The notes: a model not told the origin generated them from the letters alone. 35,991 nt of DNA from Candidatus Gastranaerophilales bacterium (GCA_944325075.1 CALUYU010000020.1:1-35991), one strand, 5' to 3'; shown: positions 15,031 through 23,809, counted from the stretch's first letter. Program-made: numbers and translations.

Positions 15031-16014
15031 ATGAAAATAGCAAGAATAACACCAATAAGTTTTAGGTCGGCAAACAATCGTCCGGAAAAAGTTTCGCCCA
15101 AACAGTCCGATACACAGCAGGCAGACCGCCGGGAAAATTCATTTGGGAATAAAATCGGCAGCAAATCTATTCAATATGTAATAGCCGCTTCAATTCTTGC
15201 TATCTCTGCCGCAACATATATTGTCGGGAGGAAAAAAGGTTGGTTTTCATTGGCAAAGAAATCTAAAATAAAACAAGACAGGACAGAAGACATGATACCT
15301 GAAGTAATGCAAAGGAATGACAATAATATTATCCCAAACAACAATAATGCAACAGAAAATATAATGCAGCCGATTGATCATTACACAAACTTTGCCAGAA
15401 AGCTTGATTATGAAATAGATGGAGATGTAAGAAAAGCAGAAGAAGATTATGCATTTATTGATATGCTCACATATGAGCAATATGACATTAAACAAGATCT
15501 AAAATCAAGCGCCCGCCCAAGACGCTATAAAAAAGATTTTGTAAAATATCTAAGAAAATTTGATAATGACGACCGCATAAAAGTAGGGGAAACCACAGTA
15601 ACGCAAAACTGGTACAGCGGACACCCAAGAACAATTTACACATTTGAAGAAGGCCTTAACGGAGAATTAGTATCAATCAAAGAATGCCCAAAAGATAAAA
15701 AAGGCAAATATAGAGTATTAACGTTTAACCCTAAAAAATACTCAGAAGAAACAAACATACATTATTTAGAAAAAGTTGAATTTTTTGATGCCCAAACAGA
15801 CAAACTTGAAAAAAGCATTACTATTCCTGAAAACAGAGCATTTCACAATGCAGTAATAATGAATCCAAAAACCGGGACTCCAAGAATTATTTTAAACAGA
15901 ACGGCAGAGCCGGATAATTTCTATTATGAATTAACTGCATTTGACAAAAAAGATGGGAAACCAATTTTTAAACTTGACACAAAAAATAAAACGTTGTCAA
16001 CAGATTTAAAATAA
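15031..16014 (+). CDS. Hypothetical protein, one membrane segment, N-terminal P-x-F motif
   Basis: I do not recognise the family. The N-terminus reads MKIARITPISFRSANNRPEK, then a polar stretch, a single hydrophobic span near residues 50-66 (YVIAASILAISAATYIVG), an Asn-rich linker (NNNIIPNNNN) and a charged C-terminal domain of about 210 residues with alternating beta-like pattern. The ATG at 15031 is preferred (GGGGGA upstream) over 15013. The P-x-S-F near the start resembles the N-termini of the proteins at 31578 and 35351. Membrane-anchored with a soluble C-terminal domain; side unknown. Confidence 0.7.
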   Translation: MKIARITPISFRSANNRPEKVSPKQSDTQQADRRENSFGNKIGSKSIQYVIAASILAISAATYIVGRKKGWFSLAKKSKIKQDRTEDMIPEVMQRNDNNIIPNNNNATENIMQPIDHYTNFARKLDYEIDGDVRKAEEDYAFIDMLTYEQYDIKQDLKSSARPRRYKKDFVKYLRKFDNDDRIKVGETTVTQNWYSGHPRTIYTFEEGLNGELVSIKECPKDKKGKYRVLTFNPKKYSEETNIHYLEKVEFFDAQTDKLEKSITIPENRAFHNAVIMNPKTGTPRIILNRTAEPDNFYYELTAFDKKDGKPIFKLDTKNKTLSTDLK

Positions 16015-16025
16015 ATTTTTATACC

Positions 16026-16054
16026 TTGACTAGCAGATATATTCCTAGTATTGT
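16026..16054 (+). promoter_or_regulatory. Promoter of the MFS transporter gene
   Basis: TTGACT (16026-16031), 17-nt spacer, TATTGT (16049-16054); predicted start near 16061, with SD GGGAGA before the ATG at 16086. Confidence 0.65.
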
Positions 16055-16085
16055 GTATATAGGGATTTGATTATGGGAGAATTTA

Positions 16086-17471
16086 ATGGAAGAGAATAAT
16101 AATTTAAAAAAATTTTCGACTGCACAATTTCTTAACTTCTGCCTTGGATTTTTTGGACTTCAATTTGCCTGGCAGATGAGAATTATATTGTCAGGGCCAG
16201 TAACAGAAAGTTTAGGGGCATCCCCGTTTTTATATGGTTTAATATGGCTGGCCGGTCCATTTACCGGAATGGTTGTACAGCCTATAGTGGGAGCACTAAG
16301 TGATAAGACCATTTCTCCTTTTGGAAGAAGAAGACCATATCTTCTTGGCGGAGCATTAATCGCCGCTCTTGCATTATGGATTTTTCCCAATTCTGCTTCT
16401 GTTGCAAATTTATTACATAATCTGACCGGAATAAATCTTCCGCCGCTGACCGCTTTATTAATTGCGGCTATAATGATCTGGATTATTGATGCTTGTGTAA
16501 ATATCGCGCAAGGTCCATATAGAGCATTAATACCTGATGTTATGCCAGCAGAGCAGCACTCTCTTGCAAATTCCTACATAAGCCTTGCGATTGGTTTGGG
16601 TTCAGTAGTCGCAGCAGGAACCGCTCCGTTTTTAAAATGGGCTTTTGATTATCAAATGTCTATTGCATCCCAGTTTATAATGGCGGCATTGGCGTTTACT
16701 CTGGGCATGATTTGGACTTGTTTAACTATAAAAGAAAAATCAACAGTAAAAGATACAGCAGAAACGACTGCACAAAAAAAAGAAGAAGAAGGTACGTTTT
16801 GGCAGTCTTTGAAAGAATTTTTTGAACTTTCACCGGAAGTTTCAAAAATATGCTTAATGCAATTTTTCACCTGGATAGGAACTATGTGCATGATGATATT
16901 CTTTACCCAATATTCAGTGCACACTGTTTTCGGGGTTCCGGATATGACTACAGTAGACGGAATTACTGCAAAATTATACGAAAACGCAACACTTACAGGA
17001 ACCAATTTTTCTTCTGTATGTTTTGCAATATTCAACCTGGTATGTTTTTTGGTGGCTATACCGATTGGAATTATATCTGCAAAGTATGGGAATAAAAAAG
17101 TTCATATTATATCAATGATATCCATGATTTTTGCATATCTTGGAATGGCTGTTTCAAAGAACTTATATTTTGTAGCAGCAATGATGGGGCTTGCCGGAAT
17201 AGGATGGGCAAGTATTTGTGCATTACCTTTTGCAATGCTTTCTCGATATATCAAAAAAGGTACAGAAGGATCTGTTATGGGAATTTTTAATATATTTATT
17301 GCCGGCCCGCAGGTTTTTGTTTGTACGCTTGTTGCCTGGATAATCTCAAAATGCGAATTTTCTGTTGAAAATAATCTAGTAAATTATCATTGGGAATATA
17401 CTTTTTACATAGGAGCCCTCAGTCTTTTACTCGCAACCATTGTTGCATATACTGTAAAAGAAAAAGAATAG
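16086..17471 (+). CDS. MFS transporter, sugar-type (GPH/SLC45-like)
   Basis: 461 residues with 12 predicted membrane spans and a central charged loop near residues 218-240. The first half has FGLQFAWQMRIILSGPVTE, GPFTGMVVQPIVGALSDKT and GRRRPYLLGGA, the arrangement of the glycoside-pentoside-hexuronide and sucrose/SLC45-type transporters, where this region is close to the R-x-G-R-R-R-P motif. Substrate is therefore probably a sugar or glycoside, driven by a cation gradient; this is family inference. No glycosidase is next to it. A radical SAM gene follows after 32 bp on the same strand. Confidence 0.85.
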   Translation: MEENNNLKKFSTAQFLNFCLGFFGLQFAWQMRIILSGPVTESLGASPFLYGLIWLAGPFTGMVVQPIVGALSDKTISPFGRRRPYLLGGALIAALALWIFPNSASVANLLHNLTGINLPPLTALLIAAIMIWIIDACVNIAQGPYRALIPDVMPAEQHSLANSYISLAIGLGSVVAAGTAPFLKWAFDYQMSIASQFIMAALAFTLGMIWTCLTIKEKSTVKDTAETTAQKKEEEGTFWQSLKEFFELSPEVSKICLMQFFTWIGTMCMMIFFTQYSVHTVFGVPDMTTVDGITAKLYENATLTGTNFSSVCFAIFNLVCFLVAIPIGIISAKYGNKKVHIISMISMIFAYLGMAVSKNLYFVAAMMGLAGIGWASICALPFAMLSRYIKKGTEGSVMGIFNIFIAGPQVFVCTLVAWIISKCEFSVENNLVNYHWEYTFYIGALSLLLATIVAYTVKEKE

Positions 17472-17503
17472 TAGAAATTAACAAGTAACTGAAGAGAAAT
17501 AAA

Positions 17504-18916
17504 ATGACTGAAATAGATACTAAAAAGAAAAAAATTTTATTAATTTACCCTCCATCCCCGGTTATGAACCGCGAGGATCGCTGCCAGCAGCCAACAAAAG
17601 AATTACTTGTTATTCCGCCTCTTCCGCCAAGTGATTTAATGTATTTGGCAGCAGTTTCGGAACAATGCGGTTTGGAGGCAAAAATTGCCGACTACAGCTT
17701 AGGCGGGAATTTTGAGGATGATTTAAAAGAATTTAAGCCGGACTATTTACTGGTAAATGTAGCAACGCCGACTTTTAAAAATGATATTGGAGCTTTTACG
17801 ATAGCAAAAGAAATTTGCCCTAATGTCGTTACAATTGCAAAGGGGGCTGCATTTTTAACTGTTGCATTTGAGGTAATGTATTTTGCAAAGGATCTTGATT
17901 ATATTATATATGGAGAAGCTGAAGAAACATTAAAAGAACTTCTTGAGGACAAAAAACCTGAAAACATTTTAGGCATATACTACCGCGATGACTTACGTGT
18001 AAAATTTACCGGAGCAAGACCGTTTATTGAAAATTTAGATTCACTGCCGTTTCCGGCAAGACATTTAGTTGATAATAATCTTTACAGACGGCCGGACACA
18101 AATGAAGTCCAAGCGGTTATAAAAGTGTCAAGAGGTTGCCCGTTTCACTGTTTCTTTTGCCTTGCAACGCCTACAGCCGGTGCAAAGGTTCGGAAACGGT
18201 CGCCGCAGAATATCGTTGATGAAATAAAAGAATGTGTAAATGTGTATGGAATTAAAAATTTCTTATTTTGGTCTGATATATTTAATATAGATAAAGATTG
18301 GGTAATGGAATTGTGCCGGTTGATAATTGACAACGGGCTTAAAATTACCTGGTCAGCAAATACAAGAGCCGACACAGCAGATGAAGAAATGGCCGAAATG
18401 ATGTATAAAGCCGGATGCCGGCTTGTCAGCATCGGGGTAGAAAGCGGTTCTCAGGAAATGCTTGACCATATAGGGAAAAAAATTACTCTGGACGATGTCC
18501 GCCTGACAGTAAAAATCTTCAAAAAATTCGGGATAAAAATATATAATTATTTTGTTATAGGCCTGCCATGGGAAACAGAAGAAACTGTTGAGGATACAAT
18601 AGATTTTGCAATAGAACTTGATAGTGATTTTATAAGTTTTTATACAGCAACACCGCTTCCGGGAACAAAATTTTACGAATATGCAAAAGAACACAATTTA
18701 ATTGATGCAGATACATCCTTTAAAAGCGCATACTTTTACCCATCAGTTAACACTCATCACTTAACTAAAGCTCAGGTGTTTAAGCTTCATAAAAGGGCAT
18801 TAAAAAAATTCTATCTCCGACCAACATATATTATTAAAATGTTGTTGAAGATTAGATCATTTACGGAGTTTAAAAATTACTTCCATGCCGGAATGAACTT
18901 GTTGTTAAGACGATAA
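17504..18916 (+). CDS. B12-binding-domain radical SAM protein
   Basis: 470 residues. The N-terminal half matches a cobalamin-binding domain (LLIYPPSPVMNRED; PPLPPSDLMYLAAV) though the DxHxxG histidine motif is not clear. The radical SAM core has RGCPFHCFFC, the CxxxCxxC ligands of the 4Fe-4S cluster, near residue 210. It continues with the expected strands (SIGVESGSQEMLDHIGK; YNYFVIGLPWETEET). The family includes many methyltransferases and MiaB-unrelated hopanoid, lipid and bacteriochlorophyll enzymes; substrate here is unknown. No partner gene gives a clue. Confidence 0.88.
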   Translation: MTEIDTKKKKILLIYPPSPVMNREDRCQQPTKELLVIPPLPPSDLMYLAAVSEQCGLEAKIADYSLGGNFEDDLKEFKPDYLLVNVATPTFKNDIGAFTIAKEICPNVVTIAKGAAFLTVAFEVMYFAKDLDYIIYGEAEETLKELLEDKKPENILGIYYRDDLRVKFTGARPFIENLDSLPFPARHLVDNNLYRRPDTNEVQAVIKVSRGCPFHCFFCLATPTAGAKVRKRSPQNIVDEIKECVNVYGIKNFLFWSDIFNIDKDWVMELCRLIIDNGLKITWSANTRADTADEEMAEMMYKAGCRLVSIGVESGSQEMLDHIGKKITLDDVRLTVKIFKKFGIKIYNYFVIGLPWETEETVEDTIDFAIELDSDFISFYTATPLPGTKFYEYAKEHNLIDADTSFKSAYFYPSVNTHHLTKAQVFKLHKRALKKFYLRPTYIIKMLLKIRSFTEFKNYFHAGMNLLLRR

Positions 18917-19153
18917 CGGCAACGTCTGGCCGAAAGTCCAACATCCTTTTTACACCAGATAAGGCGAGATCATGCGATAAAATAGGGGCTGTAATTTCAG
19001 AATGACCTTTAGAGTTACTTATTAAAAGTATTTCACTGAATACTATATCCCAGAGACACGCGGAAATGTTTATGCACAAAGACCAATCGTTTCAAAACAT
19101 GTAAATTTATTCCATTATGCATAAGCACAAAAAATTAGTCAGATAAAAATTTT
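18917..19153. other. Intergenic region with degenerate repeat copies
   Basis: The minus strand near 18990-19005 (GTCATTCTGAAATTACAGCCC) resembles the start of repeat family D at 8030, and 18928-18950 resembles a decayed palindrome C (TTGGACTTTCGGCC). An open frame across it on the minus strand has no SD and I do not call it a gene. No clear terminator was found. Confidence 0.4.
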
Positions 19154-20458
19154 CTAATATGAATTAAATTCTTTTACGAACGAGTCAACCCACTTAACTA
19201 AACCGGCCATTTCGTATGGTTTTGGAAGGTATAAATCTGCCCCGCATTTTAATATCGATTCTTTATCATGGAATACTGAGGTTACGATAAGCTTACTATT
19301 TTTTAATTCCGGATTTTTCTTTATCTTTTTACAAAACTCAAGTCCTGGACGAGTTTCATAGTCCCCGGTATCAAGAATTATTACAGCCGGCATAAATGAC
19401 AAATCAAATGATGAAAAAGTATTTACAATTTTTGTCTCATACCCTTGTAAACTTAAAATAGTAGTCAACAAAAGATTTAACGCCTCATCCTGCTCGACAA
19501 TAAGTATTTTTTTATTATAAGTTTTTTGGAAAACAGCATTTTCTGCGGAAAGCTTGGTTCTTTCAATTAAATAATTAGACTTATCCGGCAGCCTTGCAAG
19601 GTTGTGAATATTAATTAAATCAGCCAGTAAATCATAAACATCTTTATATTCTCTGGTTTTATACGTAACAATACCAATTGTTGTATGCACAAACTCAGAA
19701 CGTTTCCCGGCCTGACTGTCACCTTGCATAATAGTAAAACCTCTTTCCAAATCGGCGTTTGAGTAAAATTTAGTGACGACTGAGTCAAAAGCAAAAATCA
19801 AAAATTTTGCAACTTTTTCCGCTTTTAACTCATCTGTTACAACCAAAAACTGATCATCATCAAGACTTCCAAGATAATCCTGCTCATTCAAAGTTGAGGC
19901 GATAATTGCAGAATAAGTTTGAGAAAGCTTATCCGATGCAAGTTTAGTATAAACTTCCATGTAATTTTTGTAATTTTCAATATTAATAAGCATGCAAGCC
20001 CAATTTTTTCCTGAAGAAAGAACCCTTTTAAGCGCACGCATAGAATAATTTTTATTGGGCAGCATTTTTTTATCATCAAGGTTTGTTTCAAATTCCCGCC
20101 TTAAATGCGCCCTTATTCTCATAACGAACTCATCAGAATTAATCGGCTCACTGATAAAATCATCAGCCCCGCTTTCAAGAATTTTTAACTTATCAGAAAT
20201 ATCCGCAGATTTGGAAACAGCAACAATAATAGGCCGCATATTATACGTAAGAGCACGGATTTCCCTGCAATATTCATCCAAATCCGCCCCTAGGCTATCC
20301 GAAACAATAATTAAATCAGGTTCTTTATCCTGAATAAACTTCATTGCAGAAATAAAATTTTTTGAAATAATAACGGAAGAATAGTCATTTTCAAGCAACT
20401 TCTTATACTTAACAGAAAGTTCCCGTCTTTTATCAATGATTAAAGTTACTGTTTGCAT
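19154..20458 (-). CDS. Response regulator: REC, degenerate GGDEF-like domain, REC
   Basis: 434 residues. The first receiver (1-120) keeps the phosphoacceptor Asp (IIVSDSLGADLDEY) but has Glu in place of the conserved Lys (FISEPINSDEF). The middle ~180 residues resemble a GGDEF fold with the signature degraded to LDDDQF, so no diguanylate cyclase activity is expected. The C-terminal receiver (~315-434) looks intact: ILIVEQDEAL, VIILDTGD and LYLPKPYE. The start has a GAGGG SD and overlaps the end of the kinase gene by 13 bp, so the kinase most likely signals to this protein. There is no DNA-binding domain, so output is probably by protein contact. Confidence 0.85.
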   Translation of the reverse strand: MQTVTLIIDKRRELSVKYKKLLENDYSSVIISKNFISAMKFIQDKEPDLIIVSDSLGADLDEYCREIRALTYNMRPIIVAVSKSADISDKLKILESGADDFISEPINSDEFVMRIRAHLRREFETNLDDKKMLPNKNYSMRALKRVLSSGKNWACMLINIENYKNYMEVYTKLASDKLSQTYSAIIASTLNEQDYLGSLDDDQFLVVTDELKAEKVAKFLIFAFDSVVTKFYSNADLERGFTIMQGDSQAGKRSEFVHTTIGIVTYKTREYKDVYDLLADLINIHNLARLPDKSNYLIERTKLSAENAVFQKTYNKKILIVEQDEALNLLLTTILSLQGYETKIVNTFSSFDLSFMPAVIILDTGDYETRPGLEFCKKIKKNPELKNSKLIVTSVFHDKESILKCGADLYLPKPYEMAGLVKWVDSFVKEFNSY

Positions 20459-21189
20459 ATTTCCCTCGCCTGATTTTCAATATTACATACCGGAAATCTG
20501 ACTTCAAAAGTCGTAATAAAAGATTTACCGTCATCTTTAGCAAGAGAATCTACAGAAATTTTCCCTTTCATTTTCTCAACAAGATTTTTAGTTATATAAA
20601 GCCCGAGGCCGCTGCCCTGAACCTTTCTTGTAAGAGGGTTATCAATTCTTGAAAACTTATCAAATATACGTTCTCGATCCTCCGGTTTTATTCCTACACC
20701 GGTATCGGAAATTTTTATTGAGACGAACTCACAGTTTTCGCAGGAAGTAATTTTAATCGTTATATCGCTGTTTTCAAAAGAATATTTAGCAGCATTTTCA
20801 ATCAGGTTCATCATAACCTGCTGGAATTTATCACGATCAACCAAAACTGTAGGAGTTTTATTGCTTACATCCACAACAAACTTTCTTGAAGGATATTGAT
20901 TTTTAACAATTGATACAACAGTATTAATTATAGGCTTAATATCCGTTTCCTTATAAATCAACATGTCTTTTGAACTTTGGAGTTTTGTTACAGAAAGCAT
21001 GTTTTCAACAAGAGTTATAAGTCGATTTGACTGTTCCTCAATAATTTTCAGGAATTTCTTTTTACTCTCGTCGTCAAGGCGATCCCAAGAAGCAAGCATT
21101 GTCTGTGAAAAGCCGCGAATTGATGTTAAAGGAGTACGCAATTCATGACTGACCGTTGATATAAAATCTTCATAAGTTTGTTCATTCAT
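20446..21189 (-). CDS. Soluble histidine kinase core (HisKA-HATPase), no sensor domain
   Basis: 247 residues consisting only of the catalytic core. The H-box ISTVSHELRTPLTSIRGFSQ is at residues 10-29, with phospho-acceptor His16. The ATPase domain has NLIENAAKYSF (N-box), ISDTGVGIKPED (G1), FDKFSRID (F) and GSGLGLYITKNLVEKM (G2). No membrane span, PAS or GAF domain is encoded, so the input must come from another protein or the second receiver. The ATG at 21189 has no SD; an extended -10 (TGATACAAT, TACAAT at 21201-21196) lies 6 nt upstream, so the mRNA is probably leaderless. First gene of an operon with the regulator. Confidence 0.92.
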   Translation of the reverse strand: MNEQTYEDFISTVSHELRTPLTSIRGFSQTMLASWDRLDDESKKKFLKIIEEQSNRLITLVENMLSVTKLQSSKDMLIYKETDIKPIINTVVSIVKNQYPSRKFVVDVSNKTPTVLVDRDKFQQVMMNLIENAAKYSFENSDITIKITSCENCEFVSIKISDTGVGIKPEDRERIFDKFSRIDNPLTRKVQGSGLGLYITKNLVEKMKGKISVDSLAKDDGKSFITTFEVRFPVCNIENQAREICKQ

Positions 21190-21195
21190 AAGTTT

Positions 21196-21204
21196 ATTGT
21201 ATCA
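21196..21204 (-). promoter_or_regulatory. Extended -10 promoter of the histidine kinase gene
   Basis: Minus-strand TGATACAAT ending 6 nt before the ATG; no recognisable -35, as a terminator T run occupies that place. Confidence 0.5.
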
Positions 21205-21214
21205 AATTTTTCGC

Positions 21215-21290
21215 AAAAAAAAAAGCCGTCTTAGATAAAACGGCTACCAGACTTGGGGAGGAGGTATGAAAAACTTAGCGTTTTCCATAT
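21215..21290 (-). ncRNA. Candidate small RNA with an anti-Shine-Dalgarno stretch
   Basis: On the minus strand: a weak GAAAAC/GTTTTTC hairpin, an unpaired ACCTCCTCCCCAAG, and AGCCGT (21245-21240) with ACGGCT (21229-21224) followed by ten T, a clean intrinsic terminator. No protein gene ends there on this strand, so the terminator needs a short transcript. The C-rich stretch is complementary to SD sequences. The 5' end is a guess; an AT-rich region upstream lacks a strong -35. On the plus strand the same bases could be read as an SD before an 18-codon ORF (21266-21322), the alternative reading. Confidence 0.45.
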
Positions 21291-21386
21291 CTTATATATT
21301 TATATACGGAATAAGGAATTAAAACTTTTAACAAAAGAAATAAATATCATCTATTTGATGTAGATAAAATTATCTTACATATCAGG

Positions 21387-21414
21387 TTGAAAAATTTCCC
21401 GGGATCATTATAAA
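21387..21414 (+). promoter_or_regulatory. Promoter of the DnaJ-like operon
   Basis: TTGAAA (21387-21392), 16-nt spacer, TATAAA (21409-21414). Start predicted near 21421, one base from the ATG at 21422; no SD, so probably leaderless. Confidence 0.65.
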
Positions 21415-21421
21415 TAAATGT

Positions 21422-22522
21422 ATGGAAATAAAGACTAAAAAGAATTATTATAACATTCTCGGAGTAACCCCGGACAGTGAAGCAGCAGAAGTAAAAGCTG
21501 CTTACCGGTCTTTGGCCAGAAAATACCATCCGGATATAAATAAAGCGCCTGAAAGTGCACAAAAGTTTAAAGACATACTGGAAGCTTACGAAACACTTTC
21601 AGATACAACCAGACGGAAACAATACGACATGGTAAACGGGTTCTATAAAACGCCCAAAAACAGTTTTGCCGGAAATAATTTTAAAAAGGCAAGTCAGGAA
21701 AATTCCAAAACAACATTTAAACAAACTTCAAACAATCAAAATAAAAAAAACAAAACTCAAAATAATCAAAATACAACAAAGAGTAATACAACCACTCAGG
21801 ATGAGATTTATCGCCAAAAATTTTTTAAAAACAGGATTAACTCAATCCTTGATGAAATAATTAAAAATCATAACCATCAAAACAAAAAAAATAAACCGCA
21901 AAACGGCGATGATATAAAAACAGATATTACAATCAGCTTGTCAGAGTCAATTAAAGGCACTGAAAGAGTTCTTAACATAATCCACAAAGAACTTTGCCCA
22001 CACTGCAGAGGCCGGAAATTTATCAACGGCACAAAATGCCAAATATGCAGCGGAAGCGGAGTATTTAACTCCACAAGAAAAATTACGGTCAAAATTCCGG
22101 CCGGAATAAAAAACAACTCAAAACTCAGACTTGCAGGAGAAGGCAATCCCGGATTTTGGGGCGGAGAAAACGGGAACATCTATATAACAGTTAAAATAAA
22201 ACAGAATTCAAATATTGAAATTCATGACAATAACATCCTGGTTAAACTTCCGATAACCCCGTTTGAAGCTGTACTTGGAGGCTCAGTACCTATTTCTGTT
22301 TTAGATAAAAAATTAACACTGACACTTCCTCCCATGACCAACTCAGGGCAGAAATTCCGTATGGCAAATCAAGGTTTAAAGACAAATGAAAAATTTGGTG
22401 ATATAATTGTAACCGTAGAAATTCAGCTCCCGAAAAACTTGTCACAGGACGAAATAAGAATGTATGAAAAGCTGAAGAAAATGTCAAGCGGATCAATAAG
22501 AGAAAATATTACCAATGAATAA
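21422..22522 (+). CDS. DnaJ-like co-chaperone with a half zinc finger
   Basis: 366 residues. The J domain at the N-terminus (YYNILGVTPDSEAAEVKAAY, then KYHPDINK with the HPD tripeptide) would stimulate DnaK ATPase. A long Asn/Lys/Gln-rich linker (residues ~80-160) replaces the Gly/Phe region. The central domain has CPHCRGRKF and CQICSGSG, only two of the four CxxCxGxG units of classical DnaJ, so one zinc site. The C-terminal peptide-binding domains follow (GEGNPGFWGGENGNIYI; TPFEAVLGGSVPI). It is therefore an accessory J-protein rather than the main DnaJ. It overlaps queE by 8 bp. Confidence 0.88.
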   Translation: MEIKTKKNYYNILGVTPDSEAAEVKAAYRSLARKYHPDINKAPESAQKFKDILEAYETLSDTTRRKQYDMVNGFYKTPKNSFAGNNFKKASQENSKTTFKQTSNNQNKKNKTQNNQNTTKSNTTTQDEIYRQKFFKNRINSILDEIIKNHNHQNKKNKPQNGDDIKTDITISLSESIKGTERVLNIIHKELCPHCRGRKFINGTKCQICSGSGVFNSTRKITVKIPAGIKNNSKLRLAGEGNPGFWGGENGNIYITVKIKQNSNIEIHDNNILVKLPITPFEAVLGGSVPISVLDKKLTLTLPPMTNSGQKFRMANQGLKTNEKFGDIIVTVEIQLPKNLSQDEIRMYEKLKKMSSGSIRENITNE

Positions 22523-23189
22523 TGCGTACATAAGAGAAATATTTTTATCAATTCAGGGCGAGGGCCCTCACGTAGGGGAAGAACAGTTATTTATCCGGTT
22601 TTGCAGCTGCAACTTAAAATGTAAATATTGCGATACGGATTTTGAAACGTCAAAGGCCACTGAATACACGCCGGAAAAACTTTTGGATACTGTAAACTCA
22701 TACGGTAAAAACCTTACAATATCCCTAACCGGCGGAGAACCTCTGCTATCACATAAATTTTTAAAAGAATTCTTACCAATGGCGCGTAAATGCGGACACA
22801 CTATTTATCTGGAAACAAATGCTACCTTACCGGAATTTTTAGCAGAGCTTACAGACTTTATTGACATTGTTTCCGCTGATATCAAGCTGGAAAGCGCAAC
22901 GGGTGAAAAAATAAATCCTGACATATTTGAAGAATTTTTTAGTATTGCTAAATCCAAAGAACTCTTTGCCAAAATTGTATTTAACAATAATATTACCCAA
23001 GATGAAATAAATAACGCAATCAAAATAGCAAAGCAGAATAATTGTGAGATAATCCTCCAACCGGAAATGACTAATGATAAATTTAGCGTTACTACAGAAT
23101 TTTGCGAAAAGATTTTTAAAATGTTTAAAAGTAAATATCCTAAGACAAGACTTATCCCCCAAATGCATAAATTTTTGAATGTAAGATAG
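22515..23189 (+). CDS. queE: 7-carboxy-7-deazaguanine synthase
   Basis: Radical SAM enzyme converting 6-carboxy-tetrahydropterin to 7-carboxy-7-deazaguanine in queuosine/preQ0 synthesis. N-terminal SIQGEGPHVGEEQLFIRF is the family substrate region and CNLKCKYCDTDF supplies the CxxxCxxC cluster ligands near residue 33. SLTGGEPLL and VSADIKLES follow in order. Length 224 is normal. Its start overlaps the DnaJ-like gene by 8 bp. The other que genes are not in the window. Confidence 0.94.
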   Translation: MNNAYIREIFLSIQGEGPHVGEEQLFIRFCSCNLKCKYCDTDFETSKATEYTPEKLLDTVNSYGKNLTISLTGGEPLLSHKFLKEFLPMARKCGHTIYLETNATLPEFLAELTDFIDIVSADIKLESATGEKINPDIFEEFFSIAKSKELFAKIVFNNNITQDEINNAIKIAKQNNCEIILQPEMTNDKFSVTTEFCEKIFKMFKSKYPKTRLIPQMHKFLNVR

Positions 23190-23190
23190 A

Positions 23191-23219
23191 TTGCCAAAGC
23201 CTAAACTTTATAGTAAAAT
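23191..23219 (+). promoter_or_regulatory. Promoter of the def-fmt-aroH operon
   Basis: TTGCCA (23191-23196), 17-nt spacer, TAAAAT (23214-23219), directly after the queE stop; AGAGG SD precedes the def ATG. Confidence 0.7.
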
Positions 23220-23245
23220 ATACTTTATAAAAGAGGTAATTAACT

Positions 23246-23809
23246 ATGGCTGTAAAAAATGTATTAACATATGGAACTCCGTCTTTAAGAGAGCCTTCCA
23301 AAGAAGTTCATAAAGTATCGAAAAAGATTGCAGATCTTGTGCAGGATCTTCTTGAGACAATGTACGCAAAAAATGGCGTGGGTCTAGCCGCCCCGCAGAT
23401 CGGAATAAACTACCGTGTGTTTGTTATAGATGTTTCTTCTAATGATGAACCGCTTAAACCTATGATTTTTATTAACCCCAAAATTATAAAAAAATCCGGA
23501 GCCTGCATAAGTAATGAAGGCTGCCTGAGTTTTCCGGAAGCATACACTGATGTGCGCCGCTACAAAAATGTTATGGTAAAAGCCCTTGACATTAACGGAA
23601 GGCCGTTTACATTAGAGGCAAAAGACGGCTCATTGCTTGCAAGAGCAATCCAGCATGAATTTGATCATCTTAACGGAATATTATTTATAGACCACTGTGT
23701 TAACAGATTTGAAGCAGACAATGTTCTTCAAAAATTTAATCTTCCACCGGTCGAGCCCGATAGGCTTTTAGATGAACCTGAATTGGAGGAAGAATTAAAA
23801 AATGATTAA
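23246..23809 (+). CDS. def: Peptide deformylase
   Basis: Removes the formyl group from the N-terminal methionine of new proteins. All three metal-site motifs are present: GVGLAAPQIG (motif 1, near residue 46), EGCLSFP (motif 2, with the metal Cys, near 91) and QHEFDHLNG (motif 3, HExxH, near 136). Length 187 is normal. The gene overlaps fmt by 8 bp, the classic def-fmt pairing of deformylation and formylation. Confidence 0.97.
   Translation: MAVKNVLTYGTPSLREPSKEVHKVSKKIADLVQDLLETMYAKNGVGLAAPQIGINYRVFVIDVSSNDEPLKPMIFINPKIIKKSGACISNEGCLSFPEAYTDVRRYKNVMVKALDINGRPFTLEAKDGSLLARAIQHEFDHLNGILFIDHCVNRFEADNVLQKFNLPPVEPDRLLDEPELEEELKND

Noticed and set aside
18870-19079. Minus-strand open frame of 69 codons
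   Set aside because: It overlaps the end of the radical SAM gene and covers degenerate repeats; no SD.
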